Positions 42,614 to 51,193 of a DNA stretch of 64,000 nucleotides are shown in pieces. The notes under the pieces are model-generated. The model was not told the DNA's origin. It worked only from the letters and a program-made list of their open reading frames with translations, and searched no databases. The stretch is from the NCBI RefSeq assembly GCF_048087625.1, contig NZ_CP159805.1:682001-746000 (forward strand), given 5' to 3'. The stretch's first letter is position 1; every line of letters begins with the position of its first letter. The stretch comes from Pseudothioglobus sp905182815 (GTDB taxonomy: Bacteria > Pseudomonadota > Gammaproteobacteria > PS1 > Pseudothioglobaceae). Made by a program: the position numbers and the translations under genes.

Positions 42614-43155
42614 GCTTTACTTGATATAACGAGAGTTTTTAGATGTTTTGTGTTTGCTATTATGCGACTTGTTGCATTAACAATGATTGATAGTCTTGAT
42701 ACTTCCCATACAGGAAGGTCTCTCATGTGATCCCCCATATAATCAAATTTTCTCTCACCAAAGCGCTCCACCAGAGTGTCTGCTTTATTGTGACTCGATA
42801 AGTTAAAGTCTTTATTGCTAGCCATAACATCATCAAAAATCTTAAGGTGCTTAGCAACTGCAAAAGCATAATTTTTATGTGAAGCAGTAGCAAGGACTAT
42901 TTTTGAGCCTTCTTTTTTTCGCTTCATTATGTAGCTTATAACATTATCATTGTAGGGTAGCTCAGGGATATTAATTTCAAACCTTCTAACCAGTTGATCT
43001 TTTAAATATCCCTTTCCCTTCCATAGCCAAAAAAAATAATGTGCAATAAGCCATGGACTTTTGCTTAACACGCCTAAAGAAGATAGGAATAAAAGATCCG
43101 TATCAATTAGTGTGTGATCTAGATCTACAATTAATGGGATAGAGTTAGTTTCCAC
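42610..43155 (-). CDS. HAD-family phosphatase domain, HAD half of HAD-UbiA proteins
   Basis: A 181-aa HAD hydrolase. Nucleophile Asp11 and Asp13 lie in IVDLDHTLIDTD, motif II Thr is in LATASHKN, and the metal site lies in YMGDHMRDLPVW. The layout (WLIAHYFFWLWKGKGYLK, LPYNDNVISYI) matches the N-terminal HAD half of HAD-UbiA prenyltransferase fusions, but the membrane UbiA half is absent, so here it stands alone. Substrate unknown. It overlaps the uup-like ABC-F gene by 11 nt and is probably co-transcribed with it. Confidence 0.8.
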   Translation of the reverse strand: METNSIPLIVDLDHTLIDTDLLFLSSLGVLSKSPWLIAHYFFWLWKGKGYLKDQLVRRFEINIPELPYNDNVISYIMKRKKEGSKIVLATASHKNYAFAVAKHLKIFDDVMASNKDFNLSSHNKADTLVERFGERKFDYMGDHMRDLPVWEVSRLSIIVNATSRIIANTKHLKTLVISSKA

Positions 43156-44998
43156 TGTCTAATTCACTCCATTTGTCATATAGTAATCCCACTTCTTTTT
43201 CCATTGAGCTTAATTTGATTGTCAAGTTTTGTGCATCAGGGTTTTGATAAAAGTCAGGGTTAGATAGTAATTTTTGTGACATTGAAATTTCATTTTCGAG
43301 ATCTTCAATCTTTTCAGGTAATGATTTTAATAGTTGCTGTTCGTTGAATGATAGCTTTTGTGAAATATTTTTAGATTTAGATTTAAGTTCTACATCTTTT
43401 TTAGGTTGAGTATTTATTTTTTCATGTTTTTGCAGAATATAGTCATCATAACCACCAACATACTGATCAATAATAGCGTCACCCTCCATAACGATTGTTG
43501 AGCTTACAATGTTATTTAAAAAAGTTCTGTCATGTGAGATCAGTAAAAGTGTTCCGGCATAGTCGACTAACATTTCTTCTAATAATTCAAGCGTTTCGAC
43601 ATCTAAATCGTTGGTTGGCTCATCAAGAACTAAGAGGTTGGCTGGTTGAGATAGTATTTTGGCAAGCATTAAACGATTTTTTTCACCACCAGAAAACATC
43701 TTAATCGGAGCCATTGCTTGTTTTCCTGTAAATAAAAACTGACGCATATAGCCAATTACATGTTTACTTTTTCCATTAATATCTATGAAATCTTTGCCTC
43801 CGGATACAAAATCCATAGCCTTCATGTTAGGGTTAAGTGACTCTCTCATTTGATCAAAGTAAGCGAGCTGAATAGTTTTTGATCGACGGATATTTCCTAC
43901 ATCTGGAGTAAGTTCGCCGAGAAGAAGTTTAATTAATGTTGATTTTCCTGATCCATTGCCTCCAATAATTCCTATTTTTTCACCTTTTAAGACTAAAAGA
44001 GAGAATAGCTTTACGAGCTCGAGTTGACCAATTTTATAACTTACATTCTTAACTTCAAAAACTAGCTTGGAGACTCGTTTCTCATCTTCTAACGCATGAA
44101 TTCTAACTTGACCTTGGTGTTTACGTTTATTTACAAACTGTTTTCGCATATCCTCAAGAGCTCTGACGCGCCCTTCATTCCTTGTTCGTCTTGCCTTTAT
44201 TCCTTGACGAATCCAGGTTTCTTCTTGAGCAAGTTTTTTATTAAACCTTGCGTTTTCCAGCTCTTCACTATTAAGAAGATTTTCTTTTCTTTTTAGGTAG
44301 TCTAAATAGCCACAGTCAAATATTGAAAGTTTTCCCCGATCGAGGTCAAAAATCTTATTAACGATGCCGTTTACAAATGATCGATCATGGCTGATAAGAA
44401 TTAGTGTCCCATGAAAGTCCTTGAGCATTTTCTCTAAATCAAGAATTGCAGTGATATCCATATGGTTTGTTGGCTCGTCAAGCAAGAGAAGTTCTGGCTC
44501 TTGAACAATCGCCTTTGCAAGCATTACTCTTCTTTTCCAGCCGCCAGAAAGTGTTGTGAGTTTTGCTGTTGGTTCTAATTTAAAGCGATTTAAAATTGTT
44601 TCAATTTGGTGTAAATAGTGCCACAAATCTTTACTTTCTATTTCATTTTGCAATTGAGCACTTTTTTCAATATTGCCTACTTGTAATGAGTCGTGATAGT
44701 CAGCAAGAAGTTTTCCAGTTTCACCGAGTCCTCGGGCGACAATATTAAATAGCGAATGATTATTATCTTCTGGAGGTTGTTGCTCTAAGTAGCTTATCCT
44801 AGTGTTATTTTTAACCTTTAAATTACCATCATCAGCATGAATCAATCCTGCTAAAACCTTCAAAAAGCTTGATTTCCCCTCGCCATTGCGACCAATTAAG
44901 CCTATCTTATCGCCTTTGAGGATGGTCGCATTAATTTCATCTAAGATAACTTTTTCAGAAAATCTAAGGGAAATATTGTCTAAGGTTATAAGTGGCAT
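43145..44998 (-). CDS. uup: ABC-F family ATPase, Uup-like
   Basis: A 617-aa soluble protein with two ABC domains. Walker A motifs are GRNGEGKSS (near residue 36) and GGNGSGKST (near 350). The signatures are LSGGWKRRV and FSGGEKNRL. A charged linker of about 80 residues separates the two, and a coiled-coil, Lys-rich C-terminal extension (about 545-617) fits Uup more than EttA. ABC-F proteins act at the ribosome, and Uup also affects DNA precision. No membrane domain is present. Starts divergently from ccmH, 36 nt away. Confidence 0.88.
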   Translation of the reverse strand: MPLITLDNISLRFSEKVILDEINATILKGDKIGLIGRNGEGKSSFLKVLAGLIHADDGNLKVKNNTRISYLEQQPPEDNNHSLFNIVARGLGETGKLLADYHDSLQVGNIEKSAQLQNEIESKDLWHYLHQIETILNRFKLEPTAKLTTLSGGWKRRVMLAKAIVQEPELLLLDEPTNHMDITAILDLEKMLKDFHGTLILISHDRSFVNGIVNKIFDLDRGKLSIFDCGYLDYLKRKENLLNSEELENARFNKKLAQEETWIRQGIKARRTRNEGRVRALEDMRKQFVNKRKHQGQVRIHALEDEKRVSKLVFEVKNVSYKIGQLELVKLFSLLVLKGEKIGIIGGNGSGKSTLIKLLLGELTPDVGNIRRSKTIQLAYFDQMRESLNPNMKAMDFVSGGKDFIDINGKSKHVIGYMRQFLFTGKQAMAPIKMFSGGEKNRLMLAKILSQPANLLVLDEPTNDLDVETLELLEEMLVDYAGTLLLISHDRTFLNNIVSSTIVMEGDAIIDQYVGGYDDYILQKHEKINTQPKKDVELKSKSKNISQKLSFNEQQLLKSLPEKIEDLENEISMSQKLLSNPDFYQNPDAQNLTIKLSSMEKEVGLLYDKWSELDSGN

Positions 44999-45034
44999 AC
45001 GTTAAAATTAAAATTTTAAATAACAGCTATGTGA

Positions 45035-45478
45035 ATGCGTTATTTTATTCAATTTGTGCTTGCACTTTTACTTATTCAAGGAGCTTTAGCTGAAAGTATT
45101 GAAGCAAAAGACTTTGAAACACGTGATCAGGAAAATCGTTACACAGTTTTAATTGAAAATATTCGATGCCCTGTATGCCAGGGCCAGAGCATTGGTGGTT
45201 CAAATTCTAGTCTTGCTAGTGACCTTCGTGAACAAGTTCGCACAATGATATTAGATAATAAATCTGACAAAGATATTTATTTATTTATGGTCGAGCGATA
45301 TGGGGACTTTGTTAACTTTAAGCCGCCAATTAATAGCAAAACATATCTATTATGGTTTGCCCCTCTCCTCTTGCTATTTTTATGCTTTATTTATTTATAC
45401 AGGATAACAAGAAGTAAAAACACTTACCTTTCCAGTTCAGATAACGATATTGAAAGAGCTAAAAAATTATTAAAGTGA
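45035..45478 (+). CDS. ccmH: cytochrome c maturation protein CcmH
   Basis: A 147-aa protein with an N-terminal signal sequence (about residues 1-19). The redox-active Cys45-Pro-Val-Cys48 lies in the conserved IRCPVCQGQSI, and one membrane helix is at about residues 103-122. CcmH reduces or holds apocytochrome c before haem attachment, on the periplasmic side. Normally it is last in a ccmABCDEFGH cluster. Here only ccmH lies in the window and it is directed away from the cluster's usual partners, although the next gene encodes TPR repeats, as in CcmI. Confidence 0.93.
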   Translation: MRYFIQFVLALLLIQGALAESIEAKDFETRDQENRYTVLIENIRCPVCQGQSIGGSNSSLASDLREQVRTMILDNKSDKDIYLFMVERYGDFVNFKPPINSKTYLLWFAPLLLLFLCFIYLYRITRSKNTYLSSSDNDIERAKKLLK

Positions 45479-45495
45479 TAAATTAAAGTACTTCT

Positions 45496-46158
45496 ATGAA
45501 TAACAATACTGAAATTAGTGATTTAATTGTGAAGGCTTATACGCATCAAAAAAATGGTGAGATTTCTATGGCGATACAAGTATGGAATGAGCTAATAAAC
45601 CATAGTTTAGTCACGCAAGAGTTGTCCTCTAATTCCCATTTAAATCTTGGTAATTTACACTTGCAGCAGGGTAATAATGATATTGCTTATGAAAGCATGA
45701 CTAAAGCAATAAGTTCAAACCCAAACAGCTCTGAAGCTTTTTTCTGTTTAGCTTATATGGAGCAAGAAAAAGAGAATTTCCATGAGGCAATTAATTTTTT
45801 TGAGGCTGCATTAAAGATTAAGCCAGAAGATGTTGGCGCTATAAATAACTTGGGCAACTGTTTTGATCGGTTAAATAAAAGTCATGACTCAATCAAAACT
45901 TATTCAAAGGCAATTTCTTTAGATTCAGAATATATTGCAGCTTACTATAATCGAGGCAATGCTTACTCTAAAATAGCAAAGGATAAGTTGGCTTTGAAAG
46001 ATTTAAATAAGGCGATTGATTTAGACAATACTTTTTATCAAGCATATTATAATCGTGGCTCAGTATATGGGCGATTAGGAAAAATTGAGCTAGCTGAAAA
46101 AGATTTTAAAAAAGCTAAAGAGCTTGCAAAGTTAGAGATTGAACAATCAAACAAATAA
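45496..46158 (+). CDS. TPR-repeat protein, possibly CcmI-like
   Basis: A 220-aa protein with about five tetratricopeptide repeats (the pattern of A, Y, G, N, A, A, P at fixed spacing) and no signal peptide or membrane helix. It begins 18 nt after ccmH. CcmI is the TPR-bearing chaperone for apocytochromes, and it normally has N-terminal membrane helices that this protein lacks. It may be a soluble version of that function or an unrelated adaptor. It ends 11 nt before lysS. Confidence 0.78.
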   Translation: MNNNTEISDLIVKAYTHQKNGEISMAIQVWNELINHSLVTQELSSNSHLNLGNLHLQQGNNDIAYESMTKAISSNPNSSEAFFCLAYMEQEKENFHEAINFFEAALKIKPEDVGAINNLGNCFDRLNKSHDSIKTYSKAISLDSEYIAAYYNRGNAYSKIAKDKLALKDLNKAIDLDNTFYQAYYNRGSVYGRLGKIELAEKDFKKAKELAKLEIEQSNK

Positions 46159-46168
46159 TAGGATTAAA

Positions 46169-47662
46169 GTGAGTGATCTAGACGAAAATAAATTAATAGC
46201 AGAAAGAAAATCTAAATTAGCATTGCTTAGAGAGTCAGGCAATCCATATATTAATGATTTTAAGCCTCAAAACCTAGCAAGCTCTATTCATGAGAAGTTT
46301 GATAGCTTTTCAAATGAGGATCTTCAGGAGGCGGGGGAGTTTGTAACTGTTGCTGGACGATTAATGCTCAAGAGAATAATGGGTAAAGCAAGCTTTGTTC
46401 AGCTTCAAGATACTTCAGGTCAAATTCAACTTTTTGTGACTAGAGATGAGCTGGAAGAGGGATTCTACAATGAGCAATTCAAGAAGTGGGATATTGGTGA
46501 CATAATTGGAGCATCTGGCGTTCTTTTTAAGACTCAAACCGGTGAGCTATCTATTCGAGTGGGTGATATTAAATTATTAACAAAATCATTAAGACCTTTG
46601 CCAGAAAAATTTCATGGACTAACTGATCAAGAAACAATATATCGCCAAAGGTATGTTGATTTAATTATGAATGAAGGATCGAGAAAAGTTTTTCAGAGAA
46701 GATCTGAAATAATTTCTTACATTAGGCAGTTCTTTATTCGTCACAGTTATCTTGAGGTAGAAACCCCTATGATGCAAGTCATTCCAGGAGGCGCAGCAGC
46801 CAAGCCTTTTGTTACTCATCATAATGCTTTAGATATGGATTTATTTTTAAGAATTGCTCCAGAACTTTATCTTAAAAGGTTGGTAGTTGGGGGGTTTGAT
46901 AAGGTTTTTGAGATTAACCGTAATTTTAGGAATGAGGGGCTCTCGCCACGGCATAATCCTGAATTTACAATGATTGAGTTTTATGAGGCTTATGCAAATT
47001 ATCATGACTATATGGACCTAACTGAAAAATTATTTAAAGGTATTGCGATTGATGTTTGCAAATCAGCAAAAATAAAATTCCAGGGTGATGAGTTCGATTT
47101 TTCAAAACCGTTTGAACGATTAAGTGTGTTTGATTCAATTTTGAAATACAATTCTAAGTTATCAACTTCTGACCTTTCAGAAGATAATATTAGGACTACT
47201 GCTAGCAATTTGGGAATTCATCTTAAAGAGAACTGGGGTTTAGGAAAGATTCAAATTGAAATCTTTGAAGCAACTGTTGAGGAAAAGTTAATTCAACCAA
47301 CTTTTGTTACTGAGTATCCTACAGAGGTATCTCCTCTGGCTAGGCGCAATGATCAAAATTCATTTATTACTGATCGCTTTGAACTCTTTATTGGTGGCCG
47401 TGAAATAGCAAATGGATTTTCGGAGCTCAATGATCCTGAAGATCAGGCCCAAAGGTTCAAAGACCAGGTTAGTGAAAAAGATGCAGGAGACGATGAAGCA
47501 ATGCATTATGATGCTGATTATATTAGAGCCCTTGAGTATGGAATGCCCCCAACTGCAGGAGAAGGTATTGGTATTGATCGTTTAGTTATGCTATTCACAG
47601 ATTCAGTGTCAATTAGAGATGTTTTATTATTTCCTCATATGAGACCTGAGTATGAGAAGTAG
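46169..47662 (+). CDS. lysS: lysyl-tRNA synthetase (class II)
   Basis: A 497-aa class II synthetase. An N-terminal OB-fold binds the anticodon (AGRLMLKRIMGKASFVQLQD). Motif 1 is near FIRHSYLEVETPMMQ, motif 2 near FRNEGLSPRHNPEFTMIEFYEAYA, and motif 3 is GEGIGIDRLVML. I set the start at GTG 46169, which has AGGA five bases upstream and gives the usual N-terminus (SDLDENKL). A TTG at 46139 would overlap the TPR gene. It charges the tRNA-Lys encoded in the same window at 50486. Confidence 0.97.
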   Translation: MSDLDENKLIAERKSKLALLRESGNPYINDFKPQNLASSIHEKFDSFSNEDLQEAGEFVTVAGRLMLKRIMGKASFVQLQDTSGQIQLFVTRDELEEGFYNEQFKKWDIGDIIGASGVLFKTQTGELSIRVGDIKLLTKSLRPLPEKFHGLTDQETIYRQRYVDLIMNEGSRKVFQRRSEIISYIRQFFIRHSYLEVETPMMQVIPGGAAAKPFVTHHNALDMDLFLRIAPELYLKRLVVGGFDKVFEINRNFRNEGLSPRHNPEFTMIEFYEAYANYHDYMDLTEKLFKGIAIDVCKSAKIKFQGDEFDFSKPFERLSVFDSILKYNSKLSTSDLSEDNIRTTASNLGIHLKENWGLGKIQIEIFEATVEEKLIQPTFVTEYPTEVSPLARRNDQNSFITDRFELFIGGREIANGFSELNDPEDQAQRFKDQVSEKDAGDDEAMHYDADYIRALEYGMPPTAGEGIGIDRLVMLFTDSVSIRDVLLFPHMRPEYEK

Positions 47663-47685
47663 TTTAAGAATTTCTAGTTAGTATT

Positions 47686-48351
47686 ATGATTCCAGTTTTA
47701 ACTATTGATGGACCTAGTGGAGTAGGGAAGGGGACTGTAGCAAATATCATGGCTCATGAGCTGAAATGGAATTTGTTGGACTCTGGAGCAATATACCGGG
47801 CTTTTGCTTTGGCGGCTTCTAAGCGAAATATTAAGATTGATAATACTGATGAACTGCTGAAGTTAGCATCCAATCTTGATTTGAAATTTGAGTCAGACCC
47901 CCATAAAAATAAACTCAGTGTTTATCTTGATAATATTGAAGTTTCAGCCGAACTTCGAACTGAAGAAACTGCAGAGCTCGCTTCAAAATTTGCGATGATT
48001 GGCCCTCTTCGGGAGTCACTCCTATTAAGACAACAAAAGTTCAAGCAGCCTCCAGGATTAGTTGCTGATGGCCGAGATATGGGAACTGTTGTATTCGAAA
48101 GCGCACCCTTCAAGGTATTTTTGACAGCAAATGTGGAAGAAAGGGCACAAAGACGACTAAAACAGTTGCATGACAATGGTATTGCTGGTATCCTTTCGCA
48201 AACTTTGGAAGAGGTTAAAAAGAGAGATGAGAGGGACGTAAGTCGCAAAAATTCTCCTTTAATTGCTTCAAAAGATGCATTAGTTATAGATACATCGAAT
48301 CTAACAATTAATGAAGTCGTTGCAAAAGTGATGGCGTTAGTTAAGACTTGA
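47686..48351 (+). CDS. cmk: cytidylate kinase
   Basis: A 221-aa NMP kinase with the P-loop DGPSGVGKGTVA (from about residue 6), DGRDMGTVVF and REKNSP-type lid region (RKNSPLIASKDALVIDTS). It phosphorylates CMP and dCMP. The gene is 24 nt after lysS and is followed by a terminator whose stem includes its own stop codon, then rpsA. cmk-rpsA-ihfB is the standard gammaproteobacterial order. There is no strong Shine-Dalgarno. Confidence 0.96.
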   Translation: MIPVLTIDGPSGVGKGTVANIMAHELKWNLLDSGAIYRAFALAASKRNIKIDNTDELLKLASNLDLKFESDPHKNKLSVYLDNIEVSAELRTEETAELASKFAMIGPLRESLLLRQQKFKQPPGLVADGRDMGTVVFESAPFKVFLTANVEERAQRRLKQLHDNGIAGILSQTLEEVKKRDERDVSRKNSPLIASKDALVIDTSNLTINEVVAKVMALVKT

Positions 48352-48372
48352 GCGGTCAAGTCTTTATTTTTT
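48343..48372 (+). terminator. terminator overlapping the cmk stop codon
   Basis: A perfect 9-bp stem pairs 48343-48351 (ending in the cmk TGA) with 48356-48364, around a GCGG loop. It is followed by TATTTTTT. It should separate cmk from rpsA, which therefore needs its own promoter in the remaining 70 nt of leader. Confidence 0.75.
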
Positions 48373-48441
48373 AATTAACCCGATATGATTTAAGCTTAAA
48401 CCGACACAGCTTAATAATTACCGGTCAACATCGAGATAAAT

Positions 48442-50115
48442 ATGTCAGAATCATTTTCCGAGCTATTTGAAAATAGCGAAATACAACAAAACGTAAAACC
48501 TGGAGCCCTTTTAATGGGAACTGTAGTCAGCATGAATCGCGAAAAAGCGATTATCAATGTGGGACTAAAGTCTGAAGGTTTTATTTCATTACACGAATTT
48601 AAAAATGCTAAAGGCGAGCTTGAGATCACTGAAGGTGATGTTGTTGAAGTCGCACTTGACTCAATTGATGATGGCTTAGGTCACACTCTTTTATCACGAG
48701 AAAAAGCGAAACGCATTAAGATGTGGCAAGAGCTTGAAAACGCGATGAATACTAAAGAAGTTGTTAAAGGTATTGTTACAGGCTCAGTTAAGGGTGGTAT
48801 GACAGTTGATATTGGTGTTATCAAAGCTTTCTTACCTGGTTCTTTAGTAGATATAAGACCTGTTAAAGATTTTGATTTCTTACTAGGTCAAGAAATTGAG
48901 GCTCTTGTTATTAAAATGGACGAAGTTAGAAATAATATTGTTATTTCTAGAAAGGCTGTTATGCAGGAAGTTAACTCAGCTGATAGAGAGGCTTTAATTG
49001 AAAATCTTGATACTGGCAAAGAAGTTGAAGGAATTGTTAAAAACTTAGCTGATTATGGTGCATTTGTTGATCTTGGTGGTGTAGATGGGTTACTTCACAT
49101 TACAGATATATCGTGGCAGAGAGTTAACCACCCGTCTGAGAAGCTATCTATAGGTGACAAGATTACAGTAAAAATTCTCAACTATGATAAAGAGAAAATG
49201 AGGGTTTCTTTAGGACTTAAGCAGTTAACACCAAGTCCTTGGGATAATATTTCAGAGCGTCTTCCAATGGGCAAAAAAGTTTCGGGTGTGGTTTCAAACC
49301 TAACTGACTATGGTGCATTTGTAAGAATTGAAGAGGGTGTTGAAGGACTTGTTCACGTGAGTGAGATGGACTGGACAAATGCTAACGCTAGGCCTTCTAA
49401 GTTTGTTAAGCTTGGCCAAGAAGTAGATGTTGTAGTTCTTGATGTGCAAGAGTCTAAACATAGAATTTCTCTTAGTATGAAGCAAGCAAAAGAAAATCCT
49501 TGGGAAGCATTCGAGGGAACGCATAATAAAGGCGACATGATTAATGTAACTGTTAAGTCAATTACTGACTTTGGTCTTTTTGTTGGTCTTCCAGGTGGAA
49601 TTGATGGGCTTATTCATTTAGCAGATATCTCATGGGAGAAGCAGTCTGCAGATCAAATTGTCTCAACTTATTCAAAGGGACAAGAGCTTGATGTTGTAAT
49701 TCTTAATATAGATGCTGAAAAAGAACGAATTTCTTTAGGAATTAAACAGTTGACTTCAGATGATTTCTCTCAATATGCAACTGCAAACTCTAAAGGCTCG
49801 ATTGTCAAAGGTGTCATCCAAGAAGTTGATGCAAGAGGCGCTGTTGTATTATTAGCTGCCGGAATTACTGGTTATCTTAAGGTGTCTGAAATTTCTCAAG
49901 ATAGAATTGATGACGCATCAACTGTACTAAAAGAAGGTGCAGAGGTTGAAGTCGCTATTACTTTAATTGATAAAAGAACACGAAAAGTAAATTTAAGTAT
50001 GAAGGCTAAAGATTCAGTTCAAGAGAAGGCAGTCATGGATGACTATAACAGTCAATCGACTCAAACTTCTGGATCAACACTTGGTGATCTCTTAAAAGAA
50101 GCTAAAGATAAATAA
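48442..50115 (+). CDS. rpsA: 30S ribosomal protein S1
   Basis: A 557-aa protein with six S1 RNA-binding domains, each with its recognisable GxVxxxxxxGAFVxL-type start (for example VKNLADYGAFVDLGG, VSNLTDYGAFVRIEE and VKSITDFGLFVGLPG). S1 helps mRNA bind the small subunit and is essential in most Gammaproteobacteria. In E. coli it represses its own translation, and the 90-nt leader here could serve that purpose, but I cannot show it. It is followed by a hairpin and ihfB. Confidence 0.97.
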   Translation: MSESFSELFENSEIQQNVKPGALLMGTVVSMNREKAIINVGLKSEGFISLHEFKNAKGELEITEGDVVEVALDSIDDGLGHTLLSREKAKRIKMWQELENAMNTKEVVKGIVTGSVKGGMTVDIGVIKAFLPGSLVDIRPVKDFDFLLGQEIEALVIKMDEVRNNIVISRKAVMQEVNSADREALIENLDTGKEVEGIVKNLADYGAFVDLGGVDGLLHITDISWQRVNHPSEKLSIGDKITVKILNYDKEKMRVSLGLKQLTPSPWDNISERLPMGKKVSGVVSNLTDYGAFVRIEEGVEGLVHVSEMDWTNANARPSKFVKLGQEVDVVVLDVQESKHRISLSMKQAKENPWEAFEGTHNKGDMINVTVKSITDFGLFVGLPGGIDGLIHLADISWEKQSADQIVSTYSKGQELDVVILNIDAEKERISLGIKQLTSDDFSQYATANSKGSIVKGVIQEVDARGAVVLLAAGITGYLKVSEISQDRIDDASTVLKEGAEVEVAITLIDKRTRKVNLSMKAKDSVQEKAVMDDYNSQSTQTSGSTLGDLLKEAKDK

Positions 50116-50123
50116 TTAATTAA

Positions 50124-50149
50124 AGCTGCTATGCCAAGGTATAGCAGCT
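50124..50149 (+). promoter_or_regulatory. strong hairpin directly before ihfB start codon
   Basis: AGCTGCTATGCC (50124-50135) pairs with GGTATAGCAGCT (50138-50149), 12 bp with one wobble. No T run follows, so it is not a good terminator. It ends 6 nt before the ihfB ATG, where the ribosome binding site should be. It could limit ihfB translation, or serve as a processing site or mRNA stabiliser after rpsA. Confidence 0.55.
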
Positions 50150-50155
50150 AATTAT

Positions 50156-50434
50156 ATGAAAAAAATCGACCTTATTGATGTAATATCTAAAGAAACTAGA
50201 ATTACACGCTCAGAAGCAAAACAATCTGTTGAAATTATCCTTGAAGAAATTAGCTTAGCAGTAATTTCTGGTAAAGGCGTTGAAGTAAGAGGTTTTGGTG
50301 GTTTTCAAAAACGTCATCGTAAAGGCAGAATGGGCATTAATCCAAAGACTGGCGAAAAGACTGAAGTTTCTGAAAAATTTGTTCCTTTTTTTAAGCCTGG
50401 AAAACTTCTCAAAGAGGCTGTTAATAAAGGCTAA
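50156..50434 (+). CDS. ihfB: integration host factor, beta subunit
   Basis: A 92-aa HU/IHF family protein. It has the IHF-beta pattern: VEVRGFGGFQKRHRKGRMGINPKTGEK (arm containing the conserved Pro) and VPFFKPGKLLKEAVN. IHF bends DNA at specific sites with an alpha partner, which is not in the window. It lies 40 nt after rpsA, as in most Gammaproteobacteria, and its start is preceded by a hairpin that may cover the ribosome binding site. Confidence 0.94.
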   Translation: MKKIDLIDVISKETRITRSEAKQSVEIILEEISLAVISGKGVEVRGFGGFQKRHRKGRMGINPKTGEKTEVSEKFVPFFKPGKLLKEAVNKG

Positions 50435-50441
50435 TTTACGA

Positions 50442-50470
50442 TTGATTAATGAACATTAGTTCAGTATAAT
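50442..50470 (+). promoter_or_regulatory. tRNA-Lys promoter
   Basis: TTGATT (50442-50447), a 17-nt spacer and a perfect TATAAT (50465-50470), with the tRNA starting 16 nt after the -10. This is the best-formed promoter in the window. Confidence 0.75.
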
Positions 50471-50485
50471 TTCTCGTTTTTATAT

Positions 50486-50561
50486 GGGGCGTTAGCTCAG
50501 TTGGTAGAGCATCGGACTTTTAATCCGCTGGTCGAGCGTTCAAGTCGCTCACGCCCCACCA
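50486..50561 (+). tRNA. tRNA-Lys (anticodon UUU)
   Basis: A 76-nt cloverleaf with CCA encoded. The acceptor stem pairs GGGGCGT (50486-50492) with ACGCCCC (50551-50557). The D-arm carries GTTGGTA, the anticodon loop is CTTTTAA with UUU, and the T-arm is GAGCG-TTCAAGT-CGCTC. The outermost pair of the anticodon stem is a T-C mismatch. It has its own promoter and terminator. Confidence 0.97.
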
Positions 50562-50568
50562 TATTCTT

Positions 50569-50596
50569 AAAAGCTTGCAGTATTGCAGGCTTTTTT
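50569..50596 (+). terminator. rho-independent terminator after tRNA-Lys
   Basis: An 11-bp stem (50569-50579 with 50584-50594, one wobble) around a GTAT loop, ending in TTTTTT (50591-50596). It lies 8 nt after the tRNA. Confidence 0.85.
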
Positions 50597-50704
50597 GTTT
50601 TCTAAGGTCTTAGATTGAATGGAAATTTTGAGAAAATATAGAAAATTTCTATGATTAAGATATAAATGTTCAAAAACCAACTACTATTAATCTTTAGATA
50701 ACCA

Positions 50705-51079
50705 ATGTTATTAAATCATTTAGCTCTATGGGGATACCTATGTTTTTTTGTTTGTACTTCAATCTTTCTTTGGATTAAGTGTCGAAAGATTGGAGCGCCA
50801 TTACTAATCCTGATTATTGTTATATCATTTATATATTCTTTTGGAATGGCTAAACATTCAATTCTTGGATCAATGAGGCTTAATTCCATTCCAAAAGTCA
50901 TGAATTTAGAAGCTGATTCTAAATCTATTAGTAGGGGTGAAGTAATCCTAGATTCACTTAAAAGCTGGAATAAGATACTTAGAGGAAAAAAACCTATTTA
51001 TATAACTTCAGGTGGATCTCAAATTTCAGTGGATCCAATTGGTGATGAAAAAGCTATAAAACTTTTTAAACGTTTCTGA
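50705..51079 (+). CDS. small membrane-anchored protein, unknown
   Basis: A 124-aa protein with two N-terminal hydrophobic helices (about residues 5-24 and 29-48). A short hydrophilic domain of about 75 residues follows, with no recognised motif (SISRGEVILDSLKSWNKILRG, YITSGGSQISV). It sits alone between the tRNA terminator and oppA. There is 108 nt before its start, and I see no strong Shine-Dalgarno. Codon use looks like that of real genes here, so it is probably genuine, but its role is unknown. Confidence 0.55.
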   Translation: MLLNHLALWGYLCFFVCTSIFLWIKCRKIGAPLLILIIVISFIYSFGMAKHSILGSMRLNSIPKVMNLEADSKSISRGEVILDSLKSWNKILRGKKPIYITSGGSQISVDPIGDEKAIKLFKRF

Positions 51080-51193
51080 TAGAGAAATAATTCATAAAAA
51101 ATCTCAATATTAATAAAAATAAGTATAAACTTTCATTAGTCCTCATTTCATTATGACGGATTTTTAATTTTTTTAATATTAAGGAGAAAAAAT

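Noticed and set aside
47922..48359. 145-aa minus-strand open frame opposite cmk
   Set aside because: Antisense to cmk, low-complexity Ser/Thr-rich product, no start signals.
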